Of a stretch of 64,000 nucleotides of DNA, positions 24,999 through 33,943 are shown one piece after another. The stretch spans positions 62,001 to 126,000 of the forward strand of contig CAWFME010000001.1 in assembly GCA_963816955.1 (NCBI GenBank), read 5' to 3'. This DNA comes from DATFQI01 sp963816955 (GTDB lineage: Bacteria; Actinomycetota; Thermoleophilia; Solirubrobacterales; Solirubrobacteraceae). The position numbers and the translations under genes are program-made. How positions within the stretch are numbered: position 1 is the first letter of the stretch; each line of letters begins with the position of its first letter. The notes beneath the pieces are model-generated. The model was not told the DNA's origin. It did no database searches and saw nothing but the letters and a program-made list of their open reading frames with translations.

Positions 24999-27161
24999 GT
25001 GAACGCCGGTACCACAGACCTCGCCGCGGCGGCTGCCGCCCTCCAGTCCCGCCTCCCGGAGCCGCTGGCTCCGCTCGCGGAGATCGCCTACAACTACCGC
25101 TGGTCGTGGACGCCCGGCGGCCCCGAGCTCTTCGCGGAGATCGACCCCAAGCGCTGGCTGGCCTGCGCCGGGAACCCGGTGCGGATGCTGCAGGAGACGC
25201 ACCCCTCGCGGCTCGCCGAGGCGGCCGGGGACGCCGCCTTCATCGGGCGCCTCGCCGCGCTGCAGGAGGCGCTCGAGGAGGCGCTGGCCGAGGACACGCT
25301 CGAGGGCGCGACCGTCTCGCACGAGTCCCCCGCCGCGTTCTTCTGCGCGGAGTACGCCGTCCACGGGTCGCTGCCGGTGTACTCCGGCGGCCTCGGCGTG
25401 CTCGCCGGCGACATCCTCAAGGAGGCGTCCGACCGCGCGCTGCCGCTGGTCGCGGTCGGCCTGATGTACCGCCACGGCTACTTCCGCCAGCGCATCGACG
25501 CCTCGGGCTGGCAGCACGAGTACTGGGTCGACACGGACCCCGACCGGGTCCCGGGCGCGCTCGTGACCGGTGAGGACGGGGAGCCCGTCACCGTCACGGT
25601 GCCGCTTGGAGCCGAGCGCGAGCTGGTGGCGCAGATCTGGCGCGTCGACGTCGGCCGCGTCCCGCTGCTGCTGCTCGACGCCGACCGGCCGGAGAACGAC
25701 GTCGCCGACCGCTGGATCACCTCGCGCCTGTACGTGGGCGACGGCGACGTGCGGCTCAGCCAGTACCTGCTGCTGGGCATCGGCGGCGTGCGGGCGCTGC
25801 ACGCGCTCGGGATCGAGCCCGGCGTCGTGCACCTCAACGAGGGCCACGCCGCGTTCGCGACGCTCGAGCTCGCGCGCACCGCGCGCGAGGCAGACGGCGG
25901 CACGACCGACGAGGCGTTCGAGGTCGTGCGCCGCCGCACCGTCTTCACCACGCACACGCCGGTGCCCGCCGGCAACGACACCTACCCCGCCGGGCAGGTC
26001 GTAGAGCGTCTCGGCGGGATCGCCGCCGAGATGGGCGTCGACGCCGCCGAGCTCGTGCGGCGCGGCCGCACCAACCCCGGCGACGAGCACGAGCCGTTCG
26101 GCGTCACGCAGTTCGCGCTGCGCTCCTCGCGGATCGCCAACGGCGTCAGCGCGCGCCACGGCGAGGTCGCCCGCGGCATGTGGCAGGGGTTGTGGCCCGA
26201 CCGCGCCGTCGAGGACGTGCCGATCGCGCACGTGACCAACGGCGTCCACATCCCGACCTGGCTCGGCACGCCGCTGCGCGAGCTGCTGGACCGCCACCTC
26301 GGCGACGGCTGGATCGACCGCGCTGTCGAGCCGTCGACCTGGGACGGCGTGGCCGAGATCCCCGGCGCGGACCTGTGGGCCGCCCGCAGCGAGCAGCGCC
26401 GCGAGCTGATCGAGCTCGTGAAGGCGCGCAGCGTCACCGAGCGCCTCCAGCGCGGCGATACCCCGGAGTACGTGCGCGCCGCGGTCGACTCGCTCGACCC
26501 CGACGTGCTGACGATCGGCTTCGCGCGCCGGGTGGCGACCTACAAGCGGCTGGACCTGCTGCTGCGCGACGTCGACCGGGCGCTCGCGCTGCTCGGCGAC
26601 GGCGACCGGCCGGTCCAGTTCATCCTCGCCGGCAAGGCCCACCCGCGCGACGACGACGGCAAGCGGCTCGTGCAGCGCCTGTTCGAGATGAAGTCGCACC
26701 CGCAGGTCGGCCGCCGCGTCGTCTACCTCGATGACTACGACGTCGCGCTCGGCGCCGCGATGACGCGCGGCTGCGACATCTGGGTCAACGTGCCGCGGCC
26801 GCCGCTGGAGGCCTCGGGCACGTCGGGCATCAAGTCCGCGGTCAACGGCGGCCTGCAGCTGTCGGTGCTCGACGGCTGGTGGCCGGAGGCCTACGACGGC
26901 TCCAACGGCTGGGCGATCGGCGGCGAGGTCGACGACGACCACGGCGCGCAGGACTGGCGCCACGCCCACGAGCTCTACACGCTGCTGCTCGAGCACGCGG
27001 TGCCCGCGTTCTACGAGCGCGGCGGGGACGGCCTGCCGAAGGCGTGGCTGGAGATGGTGCGCGCCGCGCTGCGCACGATCGGGCCGAACTTCGGCGCAGG
27101 GCGCATGATCCGCGACTACGTGCGCGAGATCTACCCGCCCGAGGTCGCCGCCGGCGTCTGA
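24999..27161 (+). CDS. glgP: Alpha-glucan phosphorylase (GT35, short form)
   Basis: 720 residues from GTG 24999. N-terminal DUF3417-type segment (NYRWSWTPGGPELF, residues about 31-44) then a GT35 catalytic core: SGGLGVLAGDILKEASD, HLNEGHAAF, TTHTPVPAGND, VTNGVHIPTW and the PLP-binding EASGTSGIKSAVNGG with K612. It releases glucose 1-phosphate from glycogen or maltodextrin in the cytosol. The short form (about 700 residues) differs from the E. coli type of about 800 and is common in actinobacteria. The usual SGMKA is SGIKS here. No glycogen-synthesis genes are adjacent. Confidence 0.94.
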   Translation: MNAGTTDLAAAAAALQSRLPEPLAPLAEIAYNYRWSWTPGGPELFAEIDPKRWLACAGNPVRMLQETHPSRLAEAAGDAAFIGRLAALQEALEEALAEDTLEGATVSHESPAAFFCAEYAVHGSLPVYSGGLGVLAGDILKEASDRALPLVAVGLMYRHGYFRQRIDASGWQHEYWVDTDPDRVPGALVTGEDGEPVTVTVPLGAERELVAQIWRVDVGRVPLLLLDADRPENDVADRWITSRLYVGDGDVRLSQYLLLGIGGVRALHALGIEPGVVHLNEGHAAFATLELARTAREADGGTTDEAFEVVRRRTVFTTHTPVPAGNDTYPAGQVVERLGGIAAEMGVDAAELVRRGRTNPGDEHEPFGVTQFALRSSRIANGVSARHGEVARGMWQGLWPDRAVEDVPIAHVTNGVHIPTWLGTPLRELLDRHLGDGWIDRAVEPSTWDGVAEIPGADLWAARSEQRRELIELVKARSVTERLQRGDTPEYVRAAVDSLDPDVLTIGFARRVATYKRLDLLLRDVDRALALLGDGDRPVQFILAGKAHPRDDDGKRLVQRLFEMKSHPQVGRRVVYLDDYDVALGAAMTRGCDIWVNVPRPPLEASGTSGIKSAVNGGLQLSVLDGWWPEAYDGSNGWAIGGEVDDDHGAQDWRHAHELYTLLLEHAVPAFYERGGDGLPKAWLEMVRAALRTIGPNFGAGRMIRDYVREIYPPEVAAGV

Positions 27162-27187
27162 GGATTCAGGGAACCTCGCCGCCCCGG

Positions 27188-27212
27188 CGGGCGTATGCAG
27201 GTCGTACGCCCG
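27188..27212 (+). terminator. Hairpin between glgP and the next gene
   Basis: CGGGCGTA (27188-27195) and TACGCCCG (27205-27212) pair around a 9-nt loop, 26 bp after the glgP stop and just before an AAGGAG ribosome-binding site. It may terminate glgP or structure the leader of the secreted protein. Confidence 0.5.
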
Positions 27213-27229
27213 CGAGAAGGAGCGAGGTC

Positions 27230-27745
27230 ATGCGCACATGGTGGATCGCCGCCCTGGTGGCGGCAGCAGGGCTGCTGGGGCTGCCCGCGGCCGCGACGGC
27301 CGGCGGCTGGGCGACGGTGTCGCTGAGCTCGACGCCCGACGGCCTCGGGCCCGGGGCTCCGTGGGACGTCGAGATGACGATCCTCCAGCACGGCAAGACG
27401 CCGCTCGACGGCGTGGAGCCCTCGATCACGCTCACGAACGGCGCGACGGGCAAGACCGAGTACGTGGCGGCGAAGCCGACGGGGCGCCCCGGCGTCTACG
27501 AGGCGCGCGCGGTCTTCCCGGACGCAGGGCGCTGGACCTACACCGTCGACGACGGCTTCTCGCGGGTCCACGACTACCCGGCGGTCACGATCAGCGGCGC
27601 CGCGAGCGCGCCGGCCGCAGCCGGCGGCGACGGCTTCCCGTGGACCGCGCTCGGCATCGCGCTCCTCGCCGGCGCGGCGGCGGCGCTGCTCACGACCGGC
27701 GTCCGGCGCCGCCGATCCAGAGCGGCGCTCGGCGGCTCGGCGTGA
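27230..27745 (+). CDS. Exported beta-sandwich protein with C-terminal membrane anchor
   Basis: 171 residues from ATG 27230 with AAGGAG 8 nt upstream. Signal peptide (1-25, AAATAGG), then a domain of about 100 residues resembling YtkA/FixH-like sandwiches (WDVEMTILQHGKTPLDGV, PGVYEARAVFPDAGRWTYTVDD). An Ala/Gly linker and one TM (about 140-160) lead to a basic cytosolic tail RRRRSR. This topology suggests a surface-tethered extracytoplasmic domain. The family is often found near copper or cytochrome genes; here it is 3 kb from the copper operon. Confidence 0.8.
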   Translation: MRTWWIAALVAAAGLLGLPAAATAGGWATVSLSSTPDGLGPGAPWDVEMTILQHGKTPLDGVEPSITLTNGATGKTEYVAAKPTGRPGVYEARAVFPDAGRWTYTVDDGFSRVHDYPAVTISGAASAPAAAGGDGFPWTALGIALLAGAAAALLTTGVRRRRSRAALGGSA

Positions 27746-27825
27746 CAGCGCGCTAGGGCCCGCCTCGCTCCATCGGGGCGATCCGCCAAGATGGCGGCAC
27801 GCCCCGCTCCGAACGGCCGGCGGGG

Positions 27826-29590
27826 GTGTTTCTCCCTGCCGTGCGCTCCCTCCCGCTGCCCATCGCCCTGCTGCTCGCGCTCGCCCTCGCGGCGCCCGCA
27901 GGCGCCGCGTTCCGCGGCACCAACGGCGTGCTGGCCTACGAGGGCCGCGCCAGCGCGTCCGGCGCGATCGTGCTCGCCACGCGCGGCGGGGAGGCCAGCC
28001 GGCTGGCCGCGCCCGGCAAGCCCGCCGACCCGGCGTTCTCGCCGCTCGGGCGCCGGATCGCGTTCGGCAGCCGCAGCGAGATCTGGGTGATGTTCGAGGA
28101 CGGCACGAGCGTGCGGCAGGTCACCGTCGGCCCCGAGCCGGCGCGCGACCCGACGTGGTCGCCCGAGGGCGACGCGATCGCCTACGCGCGCGGCTTCACG
28201 GGCGACCGCGACCTCTACACGGTCGGCGCCGACGGCAACCGCGCGCGGCAGCTCACGACGGGCCGCTCCGACGACTGGGCGCCCGCCTGGGGCCCGAAGG
28301 GCGTGCTCGTGTTCGTGCGCGACGGCGACCTCTACGTGAAGGCGCCCAAGCGGCGCGCGCGGCCCCTGACCGGCGGCTCCCCCGACGACCGCGACCCGGT
28401 GTGGGCGCCCGACGGGCGCCGGATCGCGTTCACGCGGCTGGCCGCGCGGGCCCCCCGCAAGGGCAAGCGGCGTCAGCGCGCGGCTGCGCGAGCTGTGGGT
28501 CATGCGCGCCGACGGCAGCCATGCACGGCGGCTGAAGAAGCTGCGCGCGAGCGTCTCCACCCCCGCCTTCGCGCCCGACGGGCGCTCGCTCGCGTTCGCG
28601 ATGGGCCGCAACGGGCGCCGCGGCCTGTACACGGTGCGCACGAACGGCCGCAGGCTGCGGCAGGTCGCCTCGCGCGCCGCCGACCCGCGCGCGATCGACT
28701 GGCAGGCCCGCGGCCGCGACCCGGTGATCGGCGCCGCCGGTGACATCGCCTGCGACCCCGACCTCACGCGCTTCGGGACGGGCCTGGGCACCAGCGACGC
28801 CTGCCACATGCTCCAGACCTCCGACCTGCTGATGAAGCTCGACCTGGCGGCGGTGCTGCCGCTCGGCGACCTCCAGTACGAGGACGGCACCCTGGACAAG
28901 TTCCAGCGCTCCTTCGACCCCACGTGGGGGCGGCTGAAGGCCCAGATGCGCCCCGTGGTCGGCAACCACGAGTACCGCACGCCCGGCGCGGCCGGCTACT
29001 TCGACTACTTCAACGGACCGGGCGTGGCCGACGGCCCGGCCGGCCCGCGCGACACGGGCTACTACTCCTACGACCTCGGCCCCTGGCACGTGGTGACGCT
29101 CAACTCGCAGTGCGCGCACGCCGCCGCCGACAACCCCAACAGGAACGACTGCGACGCCGGCTCGGCCCAGGAGCAGTGGCTGCGCGCGGACCTCGCCGCC
29201 CACCCCGCCCGCTGCACGCTGGCGGCCTGGCACCACCCGTGGTTCAGCTCAGGGCTGGAGGGGCGCAACGACCGCATCCAGCCGCTCATCAACGCGCTCT
29301 ACGACAACGGCGTCGACGTCCTGCTCACCGGCCACGACCACGGCTACGAGCGCTTCGCGCCGATGGACCCGGCCGCCAACCGCGACGGCGCCCGCGGCCT
29401 GCGTCAGTTCGTGGTCGGCACCGGCGGCAAGAACAAGGAGCCCGACCTGTTCCCGCAGCCCAACAGCGAGATCCGCGAGAACACCTCGTTCGGCGTGCTG
29501 AAGCTGACCCTGCGCCCCGGCGCCTACGTGTGGGAGTTCATGCGCGACGGCGGGTCGTTCCGCGACGAGGGCGCGAACGCCTGCCACTAG
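27826..29590 (+). pseudogene. Secreted PD40 beta-propeller plus metallophosphoesterase, with one frame change
   Basis: From GTG 27826 (or GTG 27841) a signal peptide leads into PD40/TolB-type repeats (DPAFSPLGRRIAFGS, DPTWSPEGDAIAYAR, DPVWAPDGRRIAF). At about 28451-28480 the sense moves forward one base; removing one C from the C6 run at 28451-28456 would join the frames smoothly. The second part has two more propeller repeats and a calcineurin-like phosphoesterase: GAAGDIACD, LPLGDLQYEDG, VVGNHEY, WHHPWF and TGHDHGYERF, all metal ligands present. Joined, the protein would be about 587 residues and extracellular. Either an error in a homopolymer or a genuine frameshift. Confidence 0.75.
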
Positions 29591-30582
29591 GCGGGCGCCG
29601 CCGCGCGCGCGGCGGCGATCCGCGCCAGCCGGGCGCGGTGCGTCGAGCCCGCGCCGAGCAGCGCCGCGTCGAGCTGGGCGCGCTTGAACAGCCAGTGCAC
29701 GTCGGCCTCCCAGGTGAAGCCGATGCCGCCGTGGAGCTGGATCGCGGCCGCGGTGACCTCGCGGCCGGCGTCGGAGGCCGCGGCCTTGGCCATCGCGGCG
29801 GCCTCGGGGAGGCGCTCCGGATCGGCGTCGGCAGCCCAGGCGGCGAACGATACGGCCGCCCGCGCGCCCTCCGTGTCGAGCAGCATCTGCGCGCAGCGGT
29901 GCGAGACGGCCTGGTAGGCGCCGACGGCCGTGCCGAACTGCTTGCGCTCCTTCACGTAGGCGACCGTCATCTCGAGCGCGCGGTCGCAGACGCCGACGAG
30001 CTCGGCCGCCACGGCCACGAGCGCGCGGTCGGCGGCCGCGGCGACGTCGCCGCCCAGCGGGTCCCCTGCGTCGATGGGTAGAGATGCCGCGGGCCGGGTC
30101 GGGTCGATCGAGGCGGCGGGCTCGGCCTCGGCGCCCTCGACGAGCCGCGCCTCGCCGCCCGAGACGAGCACGATCACGTCGGCGCCCGCGCCGCCGTGGA
30201 CGAGCTCCGGCGTGTCGCCGGCCGCGCCCGTCAGCTCGCCGCTCGCCAGCCCGGGCAGCCAGCGCTCGCGCTGCTCGGCGGAGCCGGCGTGCTCGATCAG
30301 CGTCGCCGCGAGCACGGTGGGCAGGAACGGGACGGGCGCCACGGTGCGGCCGAGCTCCTCGCAGAGGATCGCGAGCTCGACGGCGCCGAGCCCCTGGCCG
30401 CCGTGCTCCTCCGCGACTGCGATGCCCGGCCAGCCGAGCTCCGCCAGCTCCTTCCACAACGCCTCGTCGGTGCGCCCGGCCTCCGCGTGCTCGCGCACCC
30501 GCTCCGCCCCGGCGCGCGCGCCGAGCAGCTCGCGGGCGGTGCGCTGGATGTCGCGCTGGTCGTCGGTGAGCCCGAAGTCCAC
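29587..30582 (-). CDS. Acyl-CoA dehydrogenase, short type
   Basis: 331 residues from GTG 30582; its G is the last base of the TAG of the upstream dehydrogenase (TAGTG). N-terminal helical domain starts MDFGLTDDQRDIQRTAREL. Landmarks are GWPGIAVAEEHGGQGLG, FLPTVLAATLIEHAG and the C-terminal TVAYVKERKQFGTAVGAYQAVSH and AIQLHGGIGFTWE. The central beta-domain is short, as in the smaller partner of heterodimeric FadE-type pairs that act on steroid or branched acyl-CoA substrates. The glutamate base is not obvious. It most likely pairs with the adjacent larger subunit. Confidence 0.9.
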   Translation of the reverse strand: MDFGLTDDQRDIQRTARELLGARAGAERVREHAEAGRTDEALWKELAELGWPGIAVAEEHGGQGLGAVELAILCEELGRTVAPVPFLPTVLAATLIEHAGSAEQRERWLPGLASGELTGAAGDTPELVHGGAGADVIVLVSGGEARLVEGAEAEPAASIDPTRPAASLPIDAGDPLGGDVAAAADRALVAVAAELVGVCDRALEMTVAYVKERKQFGTAVGAYQAVSHRCAQMLLDTEGARAAVSFAAWAADADPERLPEAAAMAKAAASDAGREVTAAAIQLHGGIGFTWEADVHWLFKRAQLDAALLGAGSTHRARLARIAAARAAAPA

Positions 30583-31733
30583 TACGCCGCCGCCTTCAGC
30601 CGCGGCAGGCCGAGCACGCGCTCGGCGACGATGTTCTTGAGCACCTCGGTCGTGCCGCCCTCGATCGAGTTCCCGCGAGCGCGCAGCAGCTCGTAGCTCC
30701 AGCGCGTGCCGGCGGTGAGCGCCTCCGGGCCGACGATGTCCGCGGCGGCCTGGGTGAGCTTCTGGTTGGTGTCCGACCACAGCCACTTGACCAGCGAGCC
30801 CTCCGGGCCGGGCTGGCCGTAGCGCTCGATGTCGGTGAGGCCCTTCCAGGCCAGCAGCCGGATCTGCTCCGTCCGGACGTGCAGGCCCGCAAGCTCGTCG
30901 GCGACGAGCGGGTCCTCGAGCAGGCCGCGCGCCGCGGCGGCCTCGAAGAGGTCGTCGAGCTGCTGGCGCAGCCGCACCTGCAGCGCGAAGCCGAGCCCCG
31001 CGCGCTCGTTCATCAGCGTCGTCAGCGCCACCTTCCAGCCGTTGCCGACCCCGCCGATCACGCACTCGTCGGCGATCCGGGCCTCCTCGATGAAGAGCTC
31101 GTTGAACTCCGCCTCGCCGGTGATCTGGCGCAGCGGGCGGACCTGGACGGCCTCCTGCTCCATGTCCATCAGGAAGTAGGTCAGGCCCTTGTGCTTGGCG
31201 GCCTCGCCGTCGGTGCGGGCGACGAGCATGCACCACTTGGAGTACTGCGCGCCGCTCGTCCACACCTTCTGGCCCGTCACGACCCAGCCGTCCCCGTCCT
31301 TGACGGCCCGGGTCTTGAGCGCCGCCAGGTCGGAGCCGGCGTCGGGCTCGGAGAACCCCTGGCACCAGATCTCCTCGGCGGACAGGATCGGCGCCAGGAA
31401 GCGGTCCTTCTGCTCGTCGGTGCCCCACACCATCAGCGTCGGGCCGCCGAGCAGCAGACCGAGCACGTTGGCCGGCAGCGGCACCCGGGCCCGGCCGATC
31501 TCCTCGAAGTAGATCGCGGACTCGGTGAGCGAGGCGCCGCGGCCGCCGTACTCCGCGGGCCAGCCGGGAGCGGCCCAGCCCGCGTCGTACAGCGTCCGCT
31601 GCCAGTCGCGCCGCCACGCGTAGTTCGCGTCCTCGCCGCCCTCGGTGGGCTCCGGGGGCGGCGGGTTCTCCGCGAGCCAGCCGCGCAGCTCGTCGCGGAA
31701 CGCGGTCTCCTTCTCGGAGAACGTCAGGTCCAT
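30582..31733 (-). CDS. Acyl-CoA dehydrogenase, large partner
   Basis: 383 residues from ATG 31733. Contains APGWPAEYGGRGASLTE, IWCQGFSEPDAGSDLAALKT (flavin-contact motif), WVVTGQKVWTSGAQY, and the C-terminal RGNSIEGGTTEVLKNIVAERVLGLP typical of FadE. Together with the overlapping downstream gene it forms a likely alpha2beta2 flavoenzyme that introduces an alpha-beta double bond into an acyl-CoA. The SDR 44 bp upstream is in the same direction and probably the same operon. Confidence 0.92.
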   Translation of the reverse strand: MDLTFSEKETAFRDELRGWLAENPPPPEPTEGGEDANYAWRRDWQRTLYDAGWAAPGWPAEYGGRGASLTESAIYFEEIGRARVPLPANVLGLLLGGPTLMVWGTDEQKDRFLAPILSAEEIWCQGFSEPDAGSDLAALKTRAVKDGDGWVVTGQKVWTSGAQYSKWCMLVARTDGEAAKHKGLTYFLMDMEQEAVQVRPLRQITGEAEFNELFIEEARIADECVIGGVGNGWKVALTTLMNERAGLGFALQVRLRQQLDDLFEAAAARGLLEDPLVADELAGLHVRTEQIRLLAWKGLTDIERYGQPGPEGSLVKWLWSDTNQKLTQAAADIVGPEALTAGTRWSYELLRARGNSIEGGTTEVLKNIVAERVLGLPRLKAAA

Positions 31734-31777
31734 GCGCACGGCAGGGTACCCATCGGGGGGAAGCCCGGATCCAGGCT

Positions 31778-32578
31778 TTATGCCGCGGCGGCCTCCGCCT
31801 GCAGCGCCGGGCTGCGGCCGGCGAGCACGCCGCCGTCGACCGGCAGGGTCGTCCCGGTGATCCAGCGCGCGCCGTCGCCGGCGAGGAACGCGATCGCCTC
31901 GATCACGTCGGACGGCTGGCCGCGCCGGCCGAGCGGGTGGAAGCCGTCGACGGCGTCGAGCACCTCCTGCGCCTCCTCGTGTGAGAGGAACCGCTCGTAG
32001 GCCGGCGTCTCGACGAACGCCAGCGCGACGGTGTTGACGCGGATGTTCTCCGGCGCGAGCTCGAGCGCGAGGTTCTTGGTCAGCGCGTGCCGGCCGGCCT
32101 GTGCGGCCGAGTACGCGCTCGTCGGGGTGGTCGCGATCGCGTCCAGCGCCCACATCGAGCCGACGCTGACGATCGCGCCGCCGCCGCGCTCGGCCATCGC
32201 CTGCGCGGCGGCCTGCGAGACCCAGTAGGTCGGGTAGAGGATCGAGCCGAGCGCCTCCTCGAGGTGCTCCTCGGTCTGGTCGAGGAACGGCACGATCCGG
32301 AAGATCCCGGTCGAGTTGACCAGCACGTCGACGCCGCCGAAGCGCTCGACGGCCCGCGCGATCAGCGCCTGCGCCTGGTCGCGGCGGGTGATCTGACCGG
32401 CGGCGATCTCGACGCGCTCGCCCGAGGGGTCGAGCTCGTCGCGCGCCGCCTCGAGCACCGCGGCCCGCGTCCCGCTGAGCACGACTTGCGCGCCCGCGTC
32501 CAGGAAGCGCCGCGCCGCGGCCTTGCCGATGCCGCCGCCACCGCCGGTGATGACGACGACCTTGCCCGTGAAGTCCAT
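31778..32578 (-). CDS. Classical SDR with catalytic lysine replaced by glutamine
   Basis: 266 residues from ATG 32578. Rossmann TGGGGGIG (11-18), VNSTG for NNAG (87-91), serine in SVGSMWA (S141), active-site Y156, C-terminal PVDGG. The YxxxK motif reads YSAAQ (156-160): codon CAG at the lysine position. The lysine lowers the Tyr pKa and binds the nicotinamide ribose in classical SDRs, so catalysis should be impaired or altered. It heads the operon with two acyl-CoA dehydrogenases and faces a MarR regulator. Confidence 0.9.
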   Translation of the reverse strand: MDFTGKVVVITGGGGGIGKAAARRFLDAGAQVVLSGTRAAVLEAARDELDPSGERVEIAAGQITRRDQAQALIARAVERFGGVDVLVNSTGIFRIVPFLDQTEEHLEEALGSILYPTYWVSQAAAQAMAERGGGAIVSVGSMWALDAIATTPTSAYSAAQAGRHALTKNLALELAPENIRVNTVALAFVETPAYERFLSHEEAQEVLDAVDGFHPLGRRGQPSDVIEAIAFLAGDGARWITGTTLPVDGGVLAGRSPALQAEAAAA

Positions 32579-32598
32579 GCTGTCCTCCGCTCGTGATT

Positions 32599-32642
32599 GG
32601 TGCATCTGCACCTAATATTGCATGCATGTGCACCTGATGCAA
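32599..32642. promoter_or_regulatory. Palindromic operator region for the MarR regulator
   Basis: GGTGCATCTGCACC (32599-32612) is a 6-bp inverted repeat with a TC centre. TTGCAT (32618-32623) pairs with ATGCAA (32637-32642), and TGCATGCA (32619-32626) is itself palindromic. All share a TGCA core and lie between divergent starts of the SDR (32578) and the MarR gene (32650), in a relatively AT-rich stretch (CTAATATTGC). This is the position and form of MarR sites controlling both genes. Confidence 0.7.
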
Positions 32643-32649
32643 GAGCACT

Positions 32650-33120
32650 ATGCTGGCGGCGATGAGCGACGACGACCTCGACGACGCCGCGTTGGACGCC
32701 TGGCGCGCCTTCCTGACCGCGCACGCGCTGGCGACGCGGCGGATCTCGCGCGACCTGGTGGCCGAGGGGCTGCCCGACCTGGGCTGGTACGACCTGCTGT
32801 GGGCGCTGCGGCGCAGCCCCGGGCAGCGGCTGCGCGTCAACGAGCTCGCCCGCGAGGTGGTGCTCTCCCCCACGGCCATGAGCCGCTTCGTCGACCGCGC
32901 GGTGGCGGCCGGCGTGGTGGCGCGCGAGCCGGACCCCGACGACCGGCGCGCCCAGCAGGTCGTGCTCACCGACGAGGGGCGGGATCTGCTGCGACGGATG
33001 TGGCCCGTCTACCGGCGCGGGATCGCCGAGCACTTCGCGCAGCAGCTCGAGGGCGATCCTGGCAAGCTGTCGGCCACCCTGCGGCGCGTCGCGGACAGCG
33101 CGCGCGGCCAAGGCGTTTGA
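32650..33120 (+). CDS. MarR-family transcriptional regulator
   Basis: 156 residues from ATG 32650; ATG 32662 (MSDDDLDD) is equally possible. Winged helix: RVNELAREVVLSPTAMSRFVDRAVAAGVV followed by the wing EPDPDDRRAQQVVLTDEG, which holds the conserved DxR of the family. Dimerisation helices flank it. By position it probably represses the divergent SDR/acyl-CoA dehydrogenase operon and itself, releasing on an acyl-CoA, aromatic or similar ligand. Confidence 0.92.
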   Translation: MLAAMSDDDLDDAALDAWRAFLTAHALATRRISRDLVAEGLPDLGWYDLLWALRRSPGQRLRVNELAREVVLSPTAMSRFVDRAVAAGVVAREPDPDDRRAQQVVLTDEGRDLLRRMWPVYRRGIAEHFAQQLEGDPGKLSATLRRVADSARGQGV

Positions 33121-33149
33121 CGGCGGGCCGAGCGGGGAGACCACCAGCC

Positions 33150-33933
33150 ATGACCGAGCTTCCCGACCCTGCATCGTTCGGCGACTACGCGGACTGGCCC
33201 GGCCGAGACGTCCACGGCCCCGGCGGTCGCCTGGGCAAGGTCGTCGAGATCTACCTCGACGACGCCACCGATCGCCCGGAGTGGGTGCTGGTCGAGCTCG
33301 ACGACGGCTCCCGGTTCGTGCCGCTGGCCAACGGATCGGTCGACGGCGACACGATCCGCGTGACCCACAGCGCCAGGGCGGTCTCCGGCGCGCCCGACTT
33401 CGAGCTCTCGAAGGAGCTCACCCAGGAGCAGGAGCGCCAGCTCTACGACCACTACGAGGTCGCGGCGTCCGAGGACGCCTCGGACTCGCTGCTGCCGGAC
33501 CCGGAGGCGGATGACGCGACCGAGCCGGAGCGGACGCCGGAGCCCACGTCCGAGCCGGAGCCCACTCCCGAGCCGGAACCCACGCCCGAGCCCGACGCCC
33601 GAGCCCGAGCCCGAGCCCGAGCCCACGCCCGCGGCCCCGGTCGCCGTGACCGAGCCGGCCACGGAGCCCGCGACGGCCACGCCGCCCGAGACCGCGGAGC
33701 CGATCGCAGCCCTCCCGCCCGAGGGCGAGACGTCCGAGCCCGAAAACGAGGGCCCGCCCGTCCCGCCGCGTCCCGAGCCCGTCGCGCCGCCGCCGCTGAA
33801 GCCGGAGACGCCGTCGCCTCCCCCGCCCTACACCGAGGCCATGGATGACGGCGGCAAGCCGCCCGCCGCGGTGATCGCCGGCGCCGCGGCCCTGGCGATC
33901 CTGCTCCTGATCATCCTGCGCCGCCGCGGTTAG
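33150..33933 (+). pseudogene. PRC-barrel protein with Pro/Glu repeats and C-terminal TM, one frame change
   Basis: ATG 33150. Residues about 1-80 are a PRC-barrel-like domain (YADWPGRDVHGPGGRLGKV, DRPEWVLVELDDGSRFVPL), followed by an acidic stretch and a PEPTPEPEP repeat (33540-33632). Within the repeat near 33594 one extra G moves the frame; downstream the sense continues as PEPEPTPAAPVAV and ends in a TM segment (AAVIAGAAALAILLLII) and RRRG. Joined, it is about 260 residues, membrane anchored at the C-terminus with a long Pro-rich stalk. Repeat slippage or sequencing error both fit. Confidence 0.7.
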
Positions 33934-33943
33934 CGGCCGCGGG

